In this document: piece after piece, positions 1 through 7,848 of the stretch | Layout of the letters: every line of letters starts with the position of its first letter | Numbering within the stretch: position 1 is the first letter of the stretch | Source of the DNA: an uncultured Azospirillum sp. | GTDB taxonomy: Bacteria; Pseudomonadota; Alphaproteobacteria; Azospirillales; Azospirillaceae | Assembly (NCBI RefSeq): GCF_946480385.1 | Contig: NZ_CAMLJP010000077.1 | Span: forward strand, 1 to 32,119 | Length of the DNA: 32,119 nucleotides | Direction of reading: 5' to 3' | Made by a program: the position numbers and the translations under genes | Notes under the pieces: model-generated | Told to the model about the DNA's origin: nothing | Databases searched by the model: none | The model's input: only the letters and a program-made list of their open reading frames with translations

Positions 1-67
1 GGCGGCTGACCGATCAAGAGCACGCCTTACCGACCCGCCTTCACGATCCGCCGGGGGAGCTTCGTCC

Positions 68-934
68 ATGCCCACGTCCAACGTCATCGCCTTCCAGGGC
101 TTCCCCGGTGCCTATTCCGATCTGGCCTGCCGCAACGCGCGGCCGACCATGACGACAATGCCCTGCGCCACCTTCGAGGATGCCTTCTCGGCCGTGCGCG
201 AGGGCCGCGCCTCTCTGGCGATGATTCCGGTGGAGAACTCCATCGCCGGCCGCGTCGCCGACAACCATTATCTGCTGCCGGAAGGCGGCCTGCACATCAT
301 CGGCGAGCATTTCCAGCGGGTGAATCACCAGCTGCTGGCCCCGAAGGGCGCCACGCTGGACAGCATCCAGACCGTACGCAGCCACATCCAGGCGCTGTCG
401 CAGTGCCAGACCGCCATCCGCGAGCTGGGGCTGCAGGCGATCAACCATGCCGACACGGCGGGGGCGGCGAAAGAGATCGCGGCGATGAACGACCCGCGCC
501 ATGCCGCCATCGCCTCTTCGCTGGCGGCGGAGATCTACGGCCTCGACATCCTGAAGAGCGGGATCGAGGACGCCACCCACAACACCACCCGCTTCCTGAT
601 CCTGGCGCGCGAGCCGAAGCTGCCGGCGCTGGGCTCCTGCAAGACGATCACCACCTTCGTCTTCCGCGTCCGCAGCGTGCCGGCCGCGCTGTACAAGGCG
701 CTGGGCGGCTTCGCCACCAACGGCGTCAACATGACCAAGCTGGAAAGCTACATGGTCGGCGGCCACTTCACCCAGACCCAGTTCTATGCCGACGTGGAGG
801 GCCATCCCGACGAGCGCCCGCTGCGCCTCGCCCTGGAGGAGCTGGATTTCTTCGCCCGCGAGGTGAAGATCCTCGGCGTCTATCCGGCCAACCCATTCCG
901 CTATCAGGAAAGCCAGCGCGTCGGCGAGGATTGA
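68..934 (+). CDS. pheA: Prephenate dehydratase
   Basis: Converts prephenate to phenylpyruvate in phenylalanine synthesis; cytosolic. The 288-residue protein has a periplasmic-binding-like dehydratase domain (about 5-180) with PVENS at 54-58 and the catalytic TRF triad at 174-176. A C-terminal ACT domain follows (about 195-275). Its effector-binding segment reads LESYM (225-229), the form usual in Alphaproteobacteria, instead of ESRP. There is no chorismate mutase domain, so it is the monofunctional type. The ATG at 68 has a strong ribosome binding site, GGGGGAG at 53-59. In many Alphaproteobacteria kdsB lies just upstream, but the 67 bases before the gene are too few to test that. Feedback inhibition by phenylalanine through ACT is known for the family and inferred here. 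Confidence 0.95.
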   Translation: MPTSNVIAFQGFPGAYSDLACRNARPTMTTMPCATFEDAFSAVREGRASLAMIPVENSIAGRVADNHYLLPEGGLHIIGEHFQRVNHQLLAPKGATLDSIQTVRSHIQALSQCQTAIRELGLQAINHADTAGAAKEIAAMNDPRHAAIASSLAAEIYGLDILKSGIEDATHNTTRFLILAREPKLPALGSCKTITTFVFRVRSVPAALYKALGGFATNGVNMTKLESYMVGGHFTQTQFYADVEGHPDERPLRLALEELDFFAREVKILGVYPANPFRYQESQRVGED

Positions 935-988
935 TCCCCTCCCGGCGTCTCTCTGCCGCAACGCCGCAAGTCTTTTCGCAGCCGCCGC

Positions 989-1023
989 AAGTCGCGCGTC
1001 ATTCCGCCGCAGTGACGCGACTT
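989..1023. repeat. Imperfect inverted repeat downstream of pheA
   Basis: An 11-bp stem (AAGTCGCG-TCA on the left with a two-base bulge, TGACGCGACTT on the right) closes an 11-base loop. It starts 55 bases after the pheA stop. It may end pheA transcription, but no T-run follows, so a protein-binding dyad is equally possible. Confidence 0.45.
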
Positions 1024-1048
1024 AGCCGCGGCCGCGTCCGGCAGGTGC

Positions 1049-1077
1049 TGGGCATGATTAGCGAAAGTTGTTATACA
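1049..1077 (+). promoter_or_regulatory. Candidate promoter for the small ORF at 1188
   Basis: TGGGCA (1049-1054), a 17-base spacer and TATACA (1072-1077) lie in an unusually A/T-rich patch of the pheA downstream gap. Each hexamer matches the sigma-70 consensus at four of six positions. Transcription would start near 1085, leaving a leader of about 100 bases. Confidence 0.35.
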
Positions 1078-1130
1078 GTAAAGACCGGCAAGGACCGGAC
1101 TCATAAGCCTACGAATACAACAAGACACCA

Positions 1131-1157
1131 CGGCGGCTGACGGGTGAAACCCCGCCG
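1131..1157 (+). other. Possible leader hairpin
   Basis: CGGCG (1131-1135) can pair with CGCCG (1153-1157), and inside it GGGT (1142-1145) with ACCC (1149-1152) around a three-base loop. A one-sided 6-base bulge separates the two stems. It ends about 30 bases before the start at 1188. It resembles no riboswitch class I know and may be ordinary GC-rich folding. Confidence 0.25.
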
Positions 1158-1187
1158 ACGGCCATGGCGCCACGGATGGAGGTTGCC

Positions 1188-1496
1188 ATGCTCACGATGG
1201 ACGATTGCCTGGGATTGGCGAATCTGGAGGCGGAGGAGGTGGCGCAGATCGCCGCCCACGAACATCTCCCCTTCATGACTGCCCTGGAGAAGGGCGCCTC
1301 GCTTCTGCATGAGCCCTGGGGTGACGCCGCCGTCCGCCAAATGGTGTGGGACAATCTGTGCAGCGCCAACCGCCGCCGTCCGGCCGAAGCAGCCTCGCTG
1401 ATGACGCTCTACAACGACACCTGCACCCGCCACCCCAACCCCTTCGACCGCCGCCGCTCCCCGGCCCGCACGGCGGGACCGCAACGGCGGCATTGA
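1188..1496 (+). CDS. Small conserved-looking protein of unknown function
   Basis: I do not recognise this 102-residue protein. The N-terminal two thirds are acidic and probably helical (many Glu, Ala and Leu; it begins MLTMDDCLGLANLEAEEV). The last 20 or so residues are rich in Arg and Pro and look disordered. No signal peptide or membrane segment is visible. The start at 1188 is chosen because GGAGG (1178-1182) lies 5 bases before it; ATGs at 1164 and 1176 are in frame but lack such a site. The gene has its own candidate promoter and leader. It ends 10 bases before the stop of nudC, which runs the other way, so the two genes converge. Reality as a gene is likely from the ribosome binding site and the non-random composition, but it is not certain. 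Confidence 0.65.
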   Translation: MLTMDDCLGLANLEAEEVAQIAAHEHLPFMTALEKGASLLHEPWGDAAVRQMVWDNLCSANRRRPAEAASLMTLYNDTCTRHPNPFDRRRSPARTAGPQRRH

Positions 1497-1506
1497 GGGG
1501 GGACGA

Positions 1507-2415
1507 TCATCCCTCCGCAAGCCACTCGCGGATCAGGCGGTGGGCGATCGAGTCGGGGCGGGCGAGGCGGAAGGTCTCGTCCGGGGTGTGGGTGCGCAGG
1601 AAGTCGCGGTCGAACCAGTGGGCGCTTTCCAGCTCGTCATTGCCGGTGTCGATGTCGAAGCTGGTGGCCCGCGCGGTGAAGCCCAGCATCAGCGAGGACG
1701 GGAAGGGCCAGGGCTGCGACGAGCGGTACTGGATATCGGTCACCGTCAGCCCGACCTCCTCGAACACCTCGCGGGCGACGGTGTCCTCCAGGCTTTCGCC
1801 CGGCTCCAGGAAGCCGGCCAGCACCGAATGCATGCCCGGCGGGAAACGGCTCTGGCGGCCCAGCACGATGCGGTCGCCGCCGTCATGGACCAGCATGATG
1901 ACTGCCGGGTCGGTGCGCGGGAAATGGTGGGTGGCGCAGTCGGGGTTGGTGCAGAGCCGCACATGGCCGCCCTCCGCCGACGCGGCCGGGGAGCCGCAGA
2001 CGCCGCAGAAGCGGTGGCGGGCGTTCCACCACACCATGCCGCGCGCATAGGCGCATAGCGCCGCCTCCCCTTCCGGCATCAGCGGCCCGGTGACGCGCAG
2101 ATCCTCGAACCGGCCGTAGCCCTGCAAGGCCGGCAGCGCGTCCGGCTCCTCCACCATCGACAGGTCGACGGTGAAGAGCGGAGCGCCGTCCTCCATCAGC
2201 CCGAGGAAGATCGGCACCGCGTCCAGCCCCTCCGCCGGCAACAGGACGGCGCGCGGCGCATCCTGGGGACCGGCGACAAAGCTCTTGGTCTGCCAGACCG
2301 GCAGGACGCGGGACGCGGGGGCGAGCCAGGCCTCCGTCAGCCAATCCTCGTCCTTGCGGCGGAGGGAGGCGCGGTCGACCGGCGCGGCGGCGTAGATGTT
2401 GGGTCTGTTCGTCAT
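1507..2415 (-). CDS. nudC: NAD(+) diphosphatase (NADH pyrophosphatase), Nudix family
   Basis: Hydrolyses NAD(H) to NMN(H) and AMP; family members can also remove NAD caps from RNA. The 302 residues carry the full NudC layout: an N-terminal Nudix-like domain (about 20-130), a zinc ribbon with Cys137, Cys140, Cys155 and Cys160, and a catalytic Nudix domain. The Nudix box GX5EX7REVXEEXGL lies at 201-223. The NudC-specific SQPWPFPSS motif follows at 233-241 and separates it from other Nudix hydrolases. The ATG at 2415 is preferred; a TTG 7 codons upstream (2436) is also open, and neither has a strong ribosome binding site. It is transcribed away from hisN, with 182 bases between their starts. Confidence 0.93.
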   Translation of the reverse strand: MTNRPNIYAAAPVDRASLRRKDEDWLTEAWLAPASRVLPVWQTKSFVAGPQDAPRAVLLPAEGLDAVPIFLGLMEDGAPLFTVDLSMVEEPDALPALQGYGRFEDLRVTGPLMPEGEAALCAYARGMVWWNARHRFCGVCGSPAASAEGGHVRLCTNPDCATHHFPRTDPAVIMLVHDGGDRIVLGRQSRFPPGMHSVLAGFLEPGESLEDTVAREVFEEVGLTVTDIQYRSSQPWPFPSSLMLGFTARATSFDIDTGNDELESAHWFDRDFLRTHTPDETFRLARPDSIAHRLIREWLAEG

Positions 2416-2503
2416 GGCCCGTCGAGGCTGCCACAAGCCAACCTGGGCGGAAAGCCCCCGCAGTGGCGTAGCTGTCCTGCGACGGCACGAACCGCCTCAG
2501 AGG

Positions 2504-2530
2504 CCGAAAGCCCGGACAGGGCGCTTTCGG
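2504..2530. repeat. Hairpin in the nudC-hisN divergent region
   Basis: CCGAAAGC (2504-2511) and its exact complement GCTTTCGG (2523-2530) flank an 11-base loop that can add two C-G pairs. It lies between two divergent genes, so it could be an operator or a transcript-end hairpin. No further signal was found in this 182-base gap. Confidence 0.45.
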
Positions 2531-2597
2531 GTTTCCGGGGCGGGCGGGCACCGGTAGGATGCGGCAACCAATTTCGGCAAAAGTTCAAGGAGCGACC

Positions 2598-3380
2598 ATG
2601 ACCGAACCCTGCCCCGCCCCGATGGTGGCGCTCGCCCAGCGGTTGGCCGACTCCAGCGGCAGCGTCGTCCGCCGCTATTTCCGCACCCCCGTCACCATCG
2701 ACGACAAGGCCGACGCCTCGCCGGTCACCATCGCCGACCGCGAGGCGGAGCATGTCATCCGTACCATCATCGAAAGCCAGCGCCCCGACGACGGCATCTA
2801 TGGCGAGGAACACGGCACCAAGAACCTGGACGCCGAATGGGTGTGGGTGATCGACCCCATCGACGGCACCAAGTCCTTCATCACCGGCCGGCCGATCTTC
2901 GGCACGCTGATCGCCCTGCTGCACCATGGCCGCCCGGTTCTGGGCATCATCGACCAGCCCATCGTCGGCGACCGCTGGATCGGCGTCGAAGGCCGGCCGA
3001 CCACCCACAACGGCCAGCCGGTGCGCGTCCGCCCCTGCCCCGGCGGGCTGGGCGCCGCCATGTTCGGCACCACCTCGCCCGACCTGTTCCCCGGCAGCGA
3101 CTACGACGCCTATCGCCGTGTCGTCGCCGAGGTGAAGACGGCGGCCTATGGCGGCGACTGCTACACCTACGGCCTGCTGGCGTCCGGCTATTACGACCTC
3201 GTCGTCGAGTCGGGGCTGAAGCTCTACGATTTCGCAGCACTGGTGCCGGTGGTGACCGGGGCCGGCGGGCTGATGACGGATTGGGAGGGCAAGCCGCTCG
3301 ACGCCAACTCCAGCGGCCGGGTGATCGCCGCCGGCGATCCGCTGATCCACCAGGAGGCCATGAAGGCGCTGGCCGGCTGA
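2598..3380 (+). CDS. hisN: Histidinol-phosphatase, inositol monophosphatase family
   Basis: Probably removes phosphate from L-histidinol phosphate in histidine synthesis; cytosolic and Mg-dependent. The 260-residue protein has the family metal-site motifs: GEEHG at 69-73, DPIDGTKSF at 86-94 (Asp86 and Asp89 are metal ligands) and YDFAALVPVVTGAGG from 210 (Asp211). The 'YD-x-AALVPVV-x-GAGG' form of the last motif is typical of the HisN subgroup rather than true inositol monophosphatases, where WD-x-AA is usual. That assignment rests on motif memory, and a general inositol or nucleotide phosphatase remains possible. The ATG at 2598 follows AAGGAG (2587-2592) by 5 bases, which rules out the longer frame from 2559. 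The next gene starts 10 bases after the stop, and its ribosome binding site overlaps this stop codon, so they are probably co-transcribed. Confidence 0.88.
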   Translation: MTEPCPAPMVALAQRLADSSGSVVRRYFRTPVTIDDKADASPVTIADREAEHVIRTIIESQRPDDGIYGEEHGTKNLDAEWVWVIDPIDGTKSFITGRPIFGTLIALLHHGRPVLGIIDQPIVGDRWIGVEGRPTTHNGQPVRVRPCPGGLGAAMFGTTSPDLFPGSDYDAYRRVVAEVKTAAYGGDCYTYGLLASGYYDLVVESGLKLYDFAALVPVVTGAGGLMTDWEGKPLDANSSGRVIAAGDPLIHQEAMKALAG

Positions 3381-3390
3381 GGACACCGAG

Positions 3391-3906
3391 ATGACCGCCC
3401 TTAATCTGACCGCCATCGAGCCGCCCGCCCGTTCCGTCTTCGAAACGTCCCCTGAAAAGCTGCGCCCCTTTCTGGAAGGCCTCGCCACGCGGGTATCGGG
3501 CGGGTCGAACTGGATGGTGCGCAAGAAGACCGTCTGCGACCTGCTGCTGGGGCTGGACGCCTTCTTCGCCCTGCCGGCGGCCGAACGCAGCGCGCTGATG
3601 GCCGATGACGCCTCTTCCGACACCCCCGCCGACGAGGGAGGCGGGCCGGAGGATTTCCGCAAGGTCCTGCCGCTCTATGTCGGCGCCATCTTGGAAGGGC
3701 TGAAGGAAACGGCCATTGCGTCCCCGGAACAGGCGGCCATCTACCTGCTGTCGATCCATCCCGAGCATCAGGCGGCGGCGGAGGCCTGGATGCTGGTCGA
3801 CCCGCGCAACGGGAAGTCGGTGCGCCGGCTGATGCGGGACGACCGTCGCTATCGCCAGTTGATGGACCGCATGGCCGACCACTGGCGAAGCTCGCAAAGC
3901 CGCTGA
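3391..3906 (+). CDS. Protein of unknown function co-transcribed with hisN
   Basis: I do not recognise this 171-residue protein. It looks soluble and mostly helical, with no signal peptide, membrane segment or metal-binding Cys/His cluster. A basic patch (SNWMVRKKTV, about 39-48) and a basic C-terminus (RRLMRDDRRYRQLMDRM, about 144-160) flank an acidic Gly/Asp/Pro-rich linker near 70-90. The ATG at 3391 follows GAGGA (3379-3383), which overlaps the hisN stop. Placement 10 bases after hisN suggests shared transcription, not necessarily shared function. Confidence 0.78.
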   Translation: MTALNLTAIEPPARSVFETSPEKLRPFLEGLATRVSGGSNWMVRKKTVCDLLLGLDAFFALPAAERSALMADDASSDTPADEGGGPEDFRKVLPLYVGAILEGLKETAIASPEQAAIYLLSIHPEHQAAAEAWMLVDPRNGKSVRRLMRDDRRYRQLMDRMADHWRSSQSR

Positions 3907-3925
3907 TGCTGAACCGGAATTGCGC

Positions 3926-3954
3926 TTGACGGGCGAGCGGGCGTGGCAATCTAA
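3926..3954 (+). promoter_or_regulatory. Candidate promoter of the yej locus
   Basis: CTTGACG (TTGACG at 3926-3931) is followed 15-17 bases later by CAATCTAA (3947-3954). The -35 box is near-consensus for alphaproteobacterial housekeeping promoters; the -10 is weak. The predicted start near 3960 lies about 27 bases before the first yej gene. Confidence 0.45.
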
Positions 3955-3986
3955 CCAGAACGTCCGCTCCCCACACAGGACCGCCG

Positions 3987-5837
3987 ATGCGCCGCCTTCT
4001 CGCCGTTGCCGCCACGATCCTGACCCTCGCTGTACCGGCCGCCCTCACGCCCGCCAGCGCGGCAACCAAGACCGTCACCGCGCTGAAGCAGTTCGGGGAG
4101 CCGCAGTTCAAGCCCGGTTTCACCCATTTCCCCCACGTCAACCCCGACGCGCCCAAGGGCGGGTCGATCGGGCTGGCCGAATCGCAGCCGGGCACCTACG
4201 ACAGCCTGAACACGCTGATCCTGCGCGGGGTGCGTCCGCGCACGCTGGGGCTGATCTCCGACACGCTGATGGTCGGGTCCGGCTGGGAACTGGACGCCGC
4301 CTATGCCCATCTGGCGGAAAGTGTCGAGGTGCCGGACGACTATGCCTGGGCGATCTTCACGCTGCGCCAGGGCGCCCACTGGCATGACGGCACGCCGATC
4401 ACCAGCGCCGACGTGGTCTTCACCTGGGACGCGATCCAGGCCCACGGCGCACCCTTCATCAAGTCCTTCCTCGACCACATCGCCAAGGTGGAGGCGCTGG
4501 ACGACCGCCGTTTCAAGATCACCCTGACCGGCACGGGGGAGATCAAGCCGATCATCGATTTCGCCACGACCTTCTCGCCGCAGCCCAAGCATTGGTGGAC
4601 CGCCAATGGCCGCGACATCTCCAAGACGACGCTGGAGCCGGTGCTGGGCAGCGGTCCCTACCGGATCAAGACCGTCGATCCCGGCCGCTCCATCACCTAT
4701 GAGCGGGTCGCCGACTGGTGGGCGAAGGATCTGCCGACCGCCCGCGGCTTCTACAATTTCGACACGGTGAAGGACGACTTCTACCGCGACGACGACGTGA
4801 TGTTCGAGGCGTTCAAGGCCGGCGCCTACGACTTCCGCGGCGAATACCGGGCGCAGCGCTGGACCACCGGCTACGACTTCCCCGCCGTCAAGGACGGGCG
4901 GGTGAAGACGCTTGAAGTCCCGAGCGAACTGCCGCTCGGCGCCCAGGGCTTCCGCCTGAACACCCGGCGCGCCAAGTTCGCCGATCCGCAGGTGCGCGAG
5001 GCGCTGACCCTGCTGTTCGACTTCGACTGGATCCAGAAGAACATCCTGTACGGCCAGTACAAGCGCACGCTCAGCAACTTCCCCAACTCCGACTTCGGGG
5101 CCAAGGGACCGCCCGGCCCGGCGGAACTGGCGCTGCTGGACCCCTACAAGGCGCAGCTGTCGGAACGGGTGCTGACCCAGCCCTTCACCCTGCCGGCCAC
5201 CGACGGCAGCGGCAACAACCGCGCCCAGGTGCGCGAGGCGACGCGCCTGTTCAAGGCGGCCGGCTGGGAGATCCGCAACGGCAAGCTGACCAATGCCAAG
5301 ACCGGCGAGGCGATGACCATCGAGTTCCTCGACGGCACCGGGGCGCTGACCCGCGTCATCCAGCCCTATGTCGAGACGTTGCGCCGCGTCGGCATCGACG
5401 CGTCCTTGCGCCTTGTCGACACCGCCCAGTATCAGGCCCGGCTCGACGAGTTCGATTTCGACGCCATCATCGTCAATCTCGCCTTCTTCACCCCGCCGGG
5501 CACCGAGCTGCGCGGCTATTTCGGCTCCGCCGCCGCCGGCACCAAGGGATCGGCCAATTATTCCGGCATCCACGACCCGGTGGCAGACGCGCTGATCGAA
5601 AAGGCGCTGGCCGCCAAGGATCTGGACAGCGTCCAGGCCGCCACCCGCGCGCTCGACCGCGTTCTGCTGTGGGGCTTCTACATGGTGCCGCAATGGTACA
5701 ACCCGGAAAGCTGGATCGCCCACAAGGCGTGGCTGGCCCATCCCGCGGTCTGGCCGAAATACGACCAGGACTATCGCAGCACCAATTTCCCGGCGACCTG
5801 GTGGGTCGATGCGGCTAGTAAGGCGGCACAGCCTTGA
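3987..5837 (+). CDS. Periplasmic peptide-binding protein, YejA-like (first paralogue)
   Basis: Extracytoplasmic receptor of a peptide ABC importer (family 5 solute-binding protein). The 616 residues start with a signal peptide (MRRLLAV, a hydrophobic core, cleavage likely after ASA at about 26). The mature protein has YejA-type segments: HVNPDAPKGG, a 'GSGPYRI-x-DPGRSITYERV-x-DWWAKDLP' block and 'NFD-x-x-x-DDFYRDDDV-x-FEAFKAGAYDFR'. The ATG at 3987 has AGGA at 3977-3980. The next gene encodes a clear paralogue with the same blocks at the same spacing, so this is a tandem duplication or a retained pair. E. coli has one YejA, used for uptake of microcin C and other peptides; the exact substrate here is unknown. 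Two receptors suggest two ligand ranges feeding one membrane complex. Confidence 0.92.
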   Translation: MRRLLAVAATILTLAVPAALTPASAATKTVTALKQFGEPQFKPGFTHFPHVNPDAPKGGSIGLAESQPGTYDSLNTLILRGVRPRTLGLISDTLMVGSGWELDAAYAHLAESVEVPDDYAWAIFTLRQGAHWHDGTPITSADVVFTWDAIQAHGAPFIKSFLDHIAKVEALDDRRFKITLTGTGEIKPIIDFATTFSPQPKHWWTANGRDISKTTLEPVLGSGPYRIKTVDPGRSITYERVADWWAKDLPTARGFYNFDTVKDDFYRDDDVMFEAFKAGAYDFRGEYRAQRWTTGYDFPAVKDGRVKTLEVPSELPLGAQGFRLNTRRAKFADPQVREALTLLFDFDWIQKNILYGQYKRTLSNFPNSDFGAKGPPGPAELALLDPYKAQLSERVLTQPFTLPATDGSGNNRAQVREATRLFKAAGWEIRNGKLTNAKTGEAMTIEFLDGTGALTRVIQPYVETLRRVGIDASLRLVDTAQYQARLDEFDFDAIIVNLAFFTPPGTELRGYFGSAAAGTKGSANYSGIHDPVADALIEKALAAKDLDSVQAATRALDRVLLWGFYMVPQWYNPESWIAHKAWLAHPAVWPKYDQDYRSTNFPATWWVDAASKAAQP

Positions 5838-5876
5838 TGACGCCCCATTGCCGGGCTAACTCCGTACATCTGAACG

Positions 5877-5890
5877 GTTTTCGCGAAAAC
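5877..5890. repeat. Perfect 14-bp palindrome between the two yejA paralogues
   Basis: GTTTTCGCGAAAAC equals its own reverse complement. It lies 22 bases before the second paralogue's start and 40 bases after the first one's stop, within an A/T-richer patch. It could be an operator or an mRNA feature; as a hairpin it has no room for a loop, which favours a protein-binding site. Confidence 0.5.
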
Positions 5891-5911
5891 AAGCGAGGGA
5901 GGGGAGCGGGT

Positions 5912-7774
5912 ATGACGGGTCGGATGCGGTGGCTGGGCACCGGCGTAATGGCCGCGATGACGGGGGTTCTGCTGCTGGCGACACCCGTCGCGGCACAGGG
6001 CCAGGACCAGAGCCGGGGCAGCCACGCCATCGCCCTGCACGGCAAGCCGAAATACGGGCCGGATTTCCAGCATCTCGACTACGTCAATCCCGACGCGCCG
6101 AAGGGCGGCGAGGTCAAGCTGATGGCCTTCGGCGGCTTCGACAACCTGAACCCCTTCATCCTGCGCGGTCAGCCCGCCGCCGGCTCCGGGCTGGCGTTCC
6201 AGACCCTGACCACCAGCAACGGCGACGAGGCGATCACCGAATACGGCCTGCTGGCCGAAAGCATCGAGGTCGCTCCGGACCACACCTGGGTCGCCTTCAC
6301 CCTGCGGCCGGAGGCCCGTTTCCAGGACGGCAAGCCGGTCACCGTGGACGACGTGATCTGGAGCTTCGACACGCTCCGCGAGAAGGGGCATCCGCTCTAC
6401 CGCACCTACTACGCCGATGTGACGAAGGCCGAGAAGACCGGCGAGCGCACGGTCAAATTCTCGTTCCGGGACGGCAACAATCCGGAGCTGCCGGTCATCA
6501 TGGGCCAGTTGCCGGTGCTGCCCAAGCACGCCTTCGCCAACCGCGACTTCGCCACCACGACGCTGGAGCCGCTGGTCGGCAGCGGTCCCTACAAGGTGGT
6601 GGACGTGCAACCCGGCCGCTCCATCACCTACGAGCGGGTGAAGGACTGGTGGGCGAAGGATCTGCCGATCAACCGTGGCCGCTACAATTTCGACCGCATC
6701 CGCTACGACTATTACCGCGACCTCGACGTGGCGTTCGAGGCGTTCAAGGCCGGCGCCTATGATTTCCGGCTTGAGAACTCGTCGAAGAACTGGACCACCG
6801 GCTACAATGTCCCGGCGGTGCAGAACGGCCAGATCATCAAGGAAGAGATCAAGCACCAGGACCCGCAGGGCATGCAGGCCTTCGTGTTCAACATCCGCCG
6901 GCCGATCTTCGAGGATCGGCGGGTGCGCGAGGCGCTGAATTACCTGTTCGACTATGAATGGACACGGGCCAACCTGTCCTACGGCCTCTATCAGCGCACC
7001 AAGAGCTATTTCGCCAACACCGAGCTGGCGTCCACCGGCCTGCCCTCCCCCGCCGAGCTGAAGCTGCTGGAGCCCTTCCGCGGCCAGATCCCGGACGAGG
7101 TGTTCACCAAGCCGTACGAGCCGCCGAAGACCGACGCCAGCGGCAACATCCGCGGCAACCTGCGCACGGCGCTCGGCCTGCTGAAGGAAGCCGGCTGGGA
7201 GCTGAAGAACGGCAAGCTGGTCAATGCCCAGGGCCAGCCCTTCCGCTTCGAGATCCTGCTGGTCCAGGCCGACATGGAACGCATCGTCCAGCCCTTCGTC
7301 CGCAATCTGGAGCGGGCCGGCATCGAGGCGCAGATCCGCGTGGTCGACAGCGCGCAGTACCAGAACCGCACCGATAATTTCGATTACGATATGATCATCG
7401 AGCGGTTCGCGCAGTCGTTGTCGCCCGGCAACGAACAGCGCGACTACTGGGAATCCTCGCGCGCCGACCAGCCGGGCAGCCGCAACGCCATCGGCATCAA
7501 GAACCCGGTGGTCGACAAGCTGGTTGAGACGCTGATCGCCGCCCCCGACCGCGAGTCGCTGATCGCCGCCACCCGGGCGCTGGACCGCGTGCTGCTGTGG
7601 AACTGGTACGTCATCCCGCACTGGCACGACACGGTGTACCGCGTCGCCTACTGGAACCGTTTCTCCCATCCGGCGGTTGCCCCAAAATACGGCCTGGGCT
7701 TCCAGGACACCTGGTGGGTCGATCCGGAAAAGAACGCCAAGCTGGCCAACAGCCCACGCCGCACGGAACCCTGA
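5912..7774 (+). CDS. yejA: Periplasmic peptide-binding protein, YejA (second paralogue)
   Basis: Second family 5 receptor of the Yej importer, 620 residues. The signal peptide runs through about residue 28 (hydrophobic core then TPVAA). Shared with the preceding gene are YVNPDAPKGG, 'VGSGPYKV-x-x-x-QPGRSITYERVKDWWAKDLP' and 'RYNFD-x-IRYDYYRDLDVAFEAFKAGAYDF', plus the C-terminal 'TRALDRVLLW-x-WY-x-IP-x-W' segment. The ATG at 5912 is chosen over the longer frame from 5834 because GAGGGAGGGGAG (5895-5906) precedes it and a clean signal peptide begins there. It is 74 bases from yejB. This copy is probably the orthologue of the single YejA of other bacteria because it adjoins yejB, but position alone does not prove it. 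Confidence 0.93.
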   Translation: MTGRMRWLGTGVMAAMTGVLLLATPVAAQGQDQSRGSHAIALHGKPKYGPDFQHLDYVNPDAPKGGEVKLMAFGGFDNLNPFILRGQPAAGSGLAFQTLTTSNGDEAITEYGLLAESIEVAPDHTWVAFTLRPEARFQDGKPVTVDDVIWSFDTLREKGHPLYRTYYADVTKAEKTGERTVKFSFRDGNNPELPVIMGQLPVLPKHAFANRDFATTTLEPLVGSGPYKVVDVQPGRSITYERVKDWWAKDLPINRGRYNFDRIRYDYYRDLDVAFEAFKAGAYDFRLENSSKNWTTGYNVPAVQNGQIIKEEIKHQDPQGMQAFVFNIRRPIFEDRRVREALNYLFDYEWTRANLSYGLYQRTKSYFANTELASTGLPSPAELKLLEPFRGQIPDEVFTKPYEPPKTDASGNIRGNLRTALGLLKEAGWELKNGKLVNAQGQPFRFEILLVQADMERIVQPFVRNLERAGIEAQIRVVDSAQYQNRTDNFDYDMIIERFAQSLSPGNEQRDYWESSRADQPGSRNAIGIKNPVVDKLVETLIAAPDRESLIAATRALDRVLLWNWYVIPHWHDTVYRVAYWNRFSHPAVAPKYGLGFQDTWWVDPEKNAKLANSPRRTEP

Positions 7775-7848
7775 GCCGCCTGACACGTACACTGCTCTGG
7801 TCTAAGCTGTCGTTTCCTTGAGGATTGGGGAGGGTCGGGACACCCGCG

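Noticed and set aside
1..1141. Repeat of ggcggctgac at 1-10 and 1132-1141
   Set aside because: Ten GC-rich bases repeated at this distance are expected by chance, and the flanks differ.
3951..7792. Two long minus-strand frames opposite the yejA paralogues
   Set aside because: No ribosome site and no family resemblance; explained by the strong third-position GC bias of the plus-strand genes.
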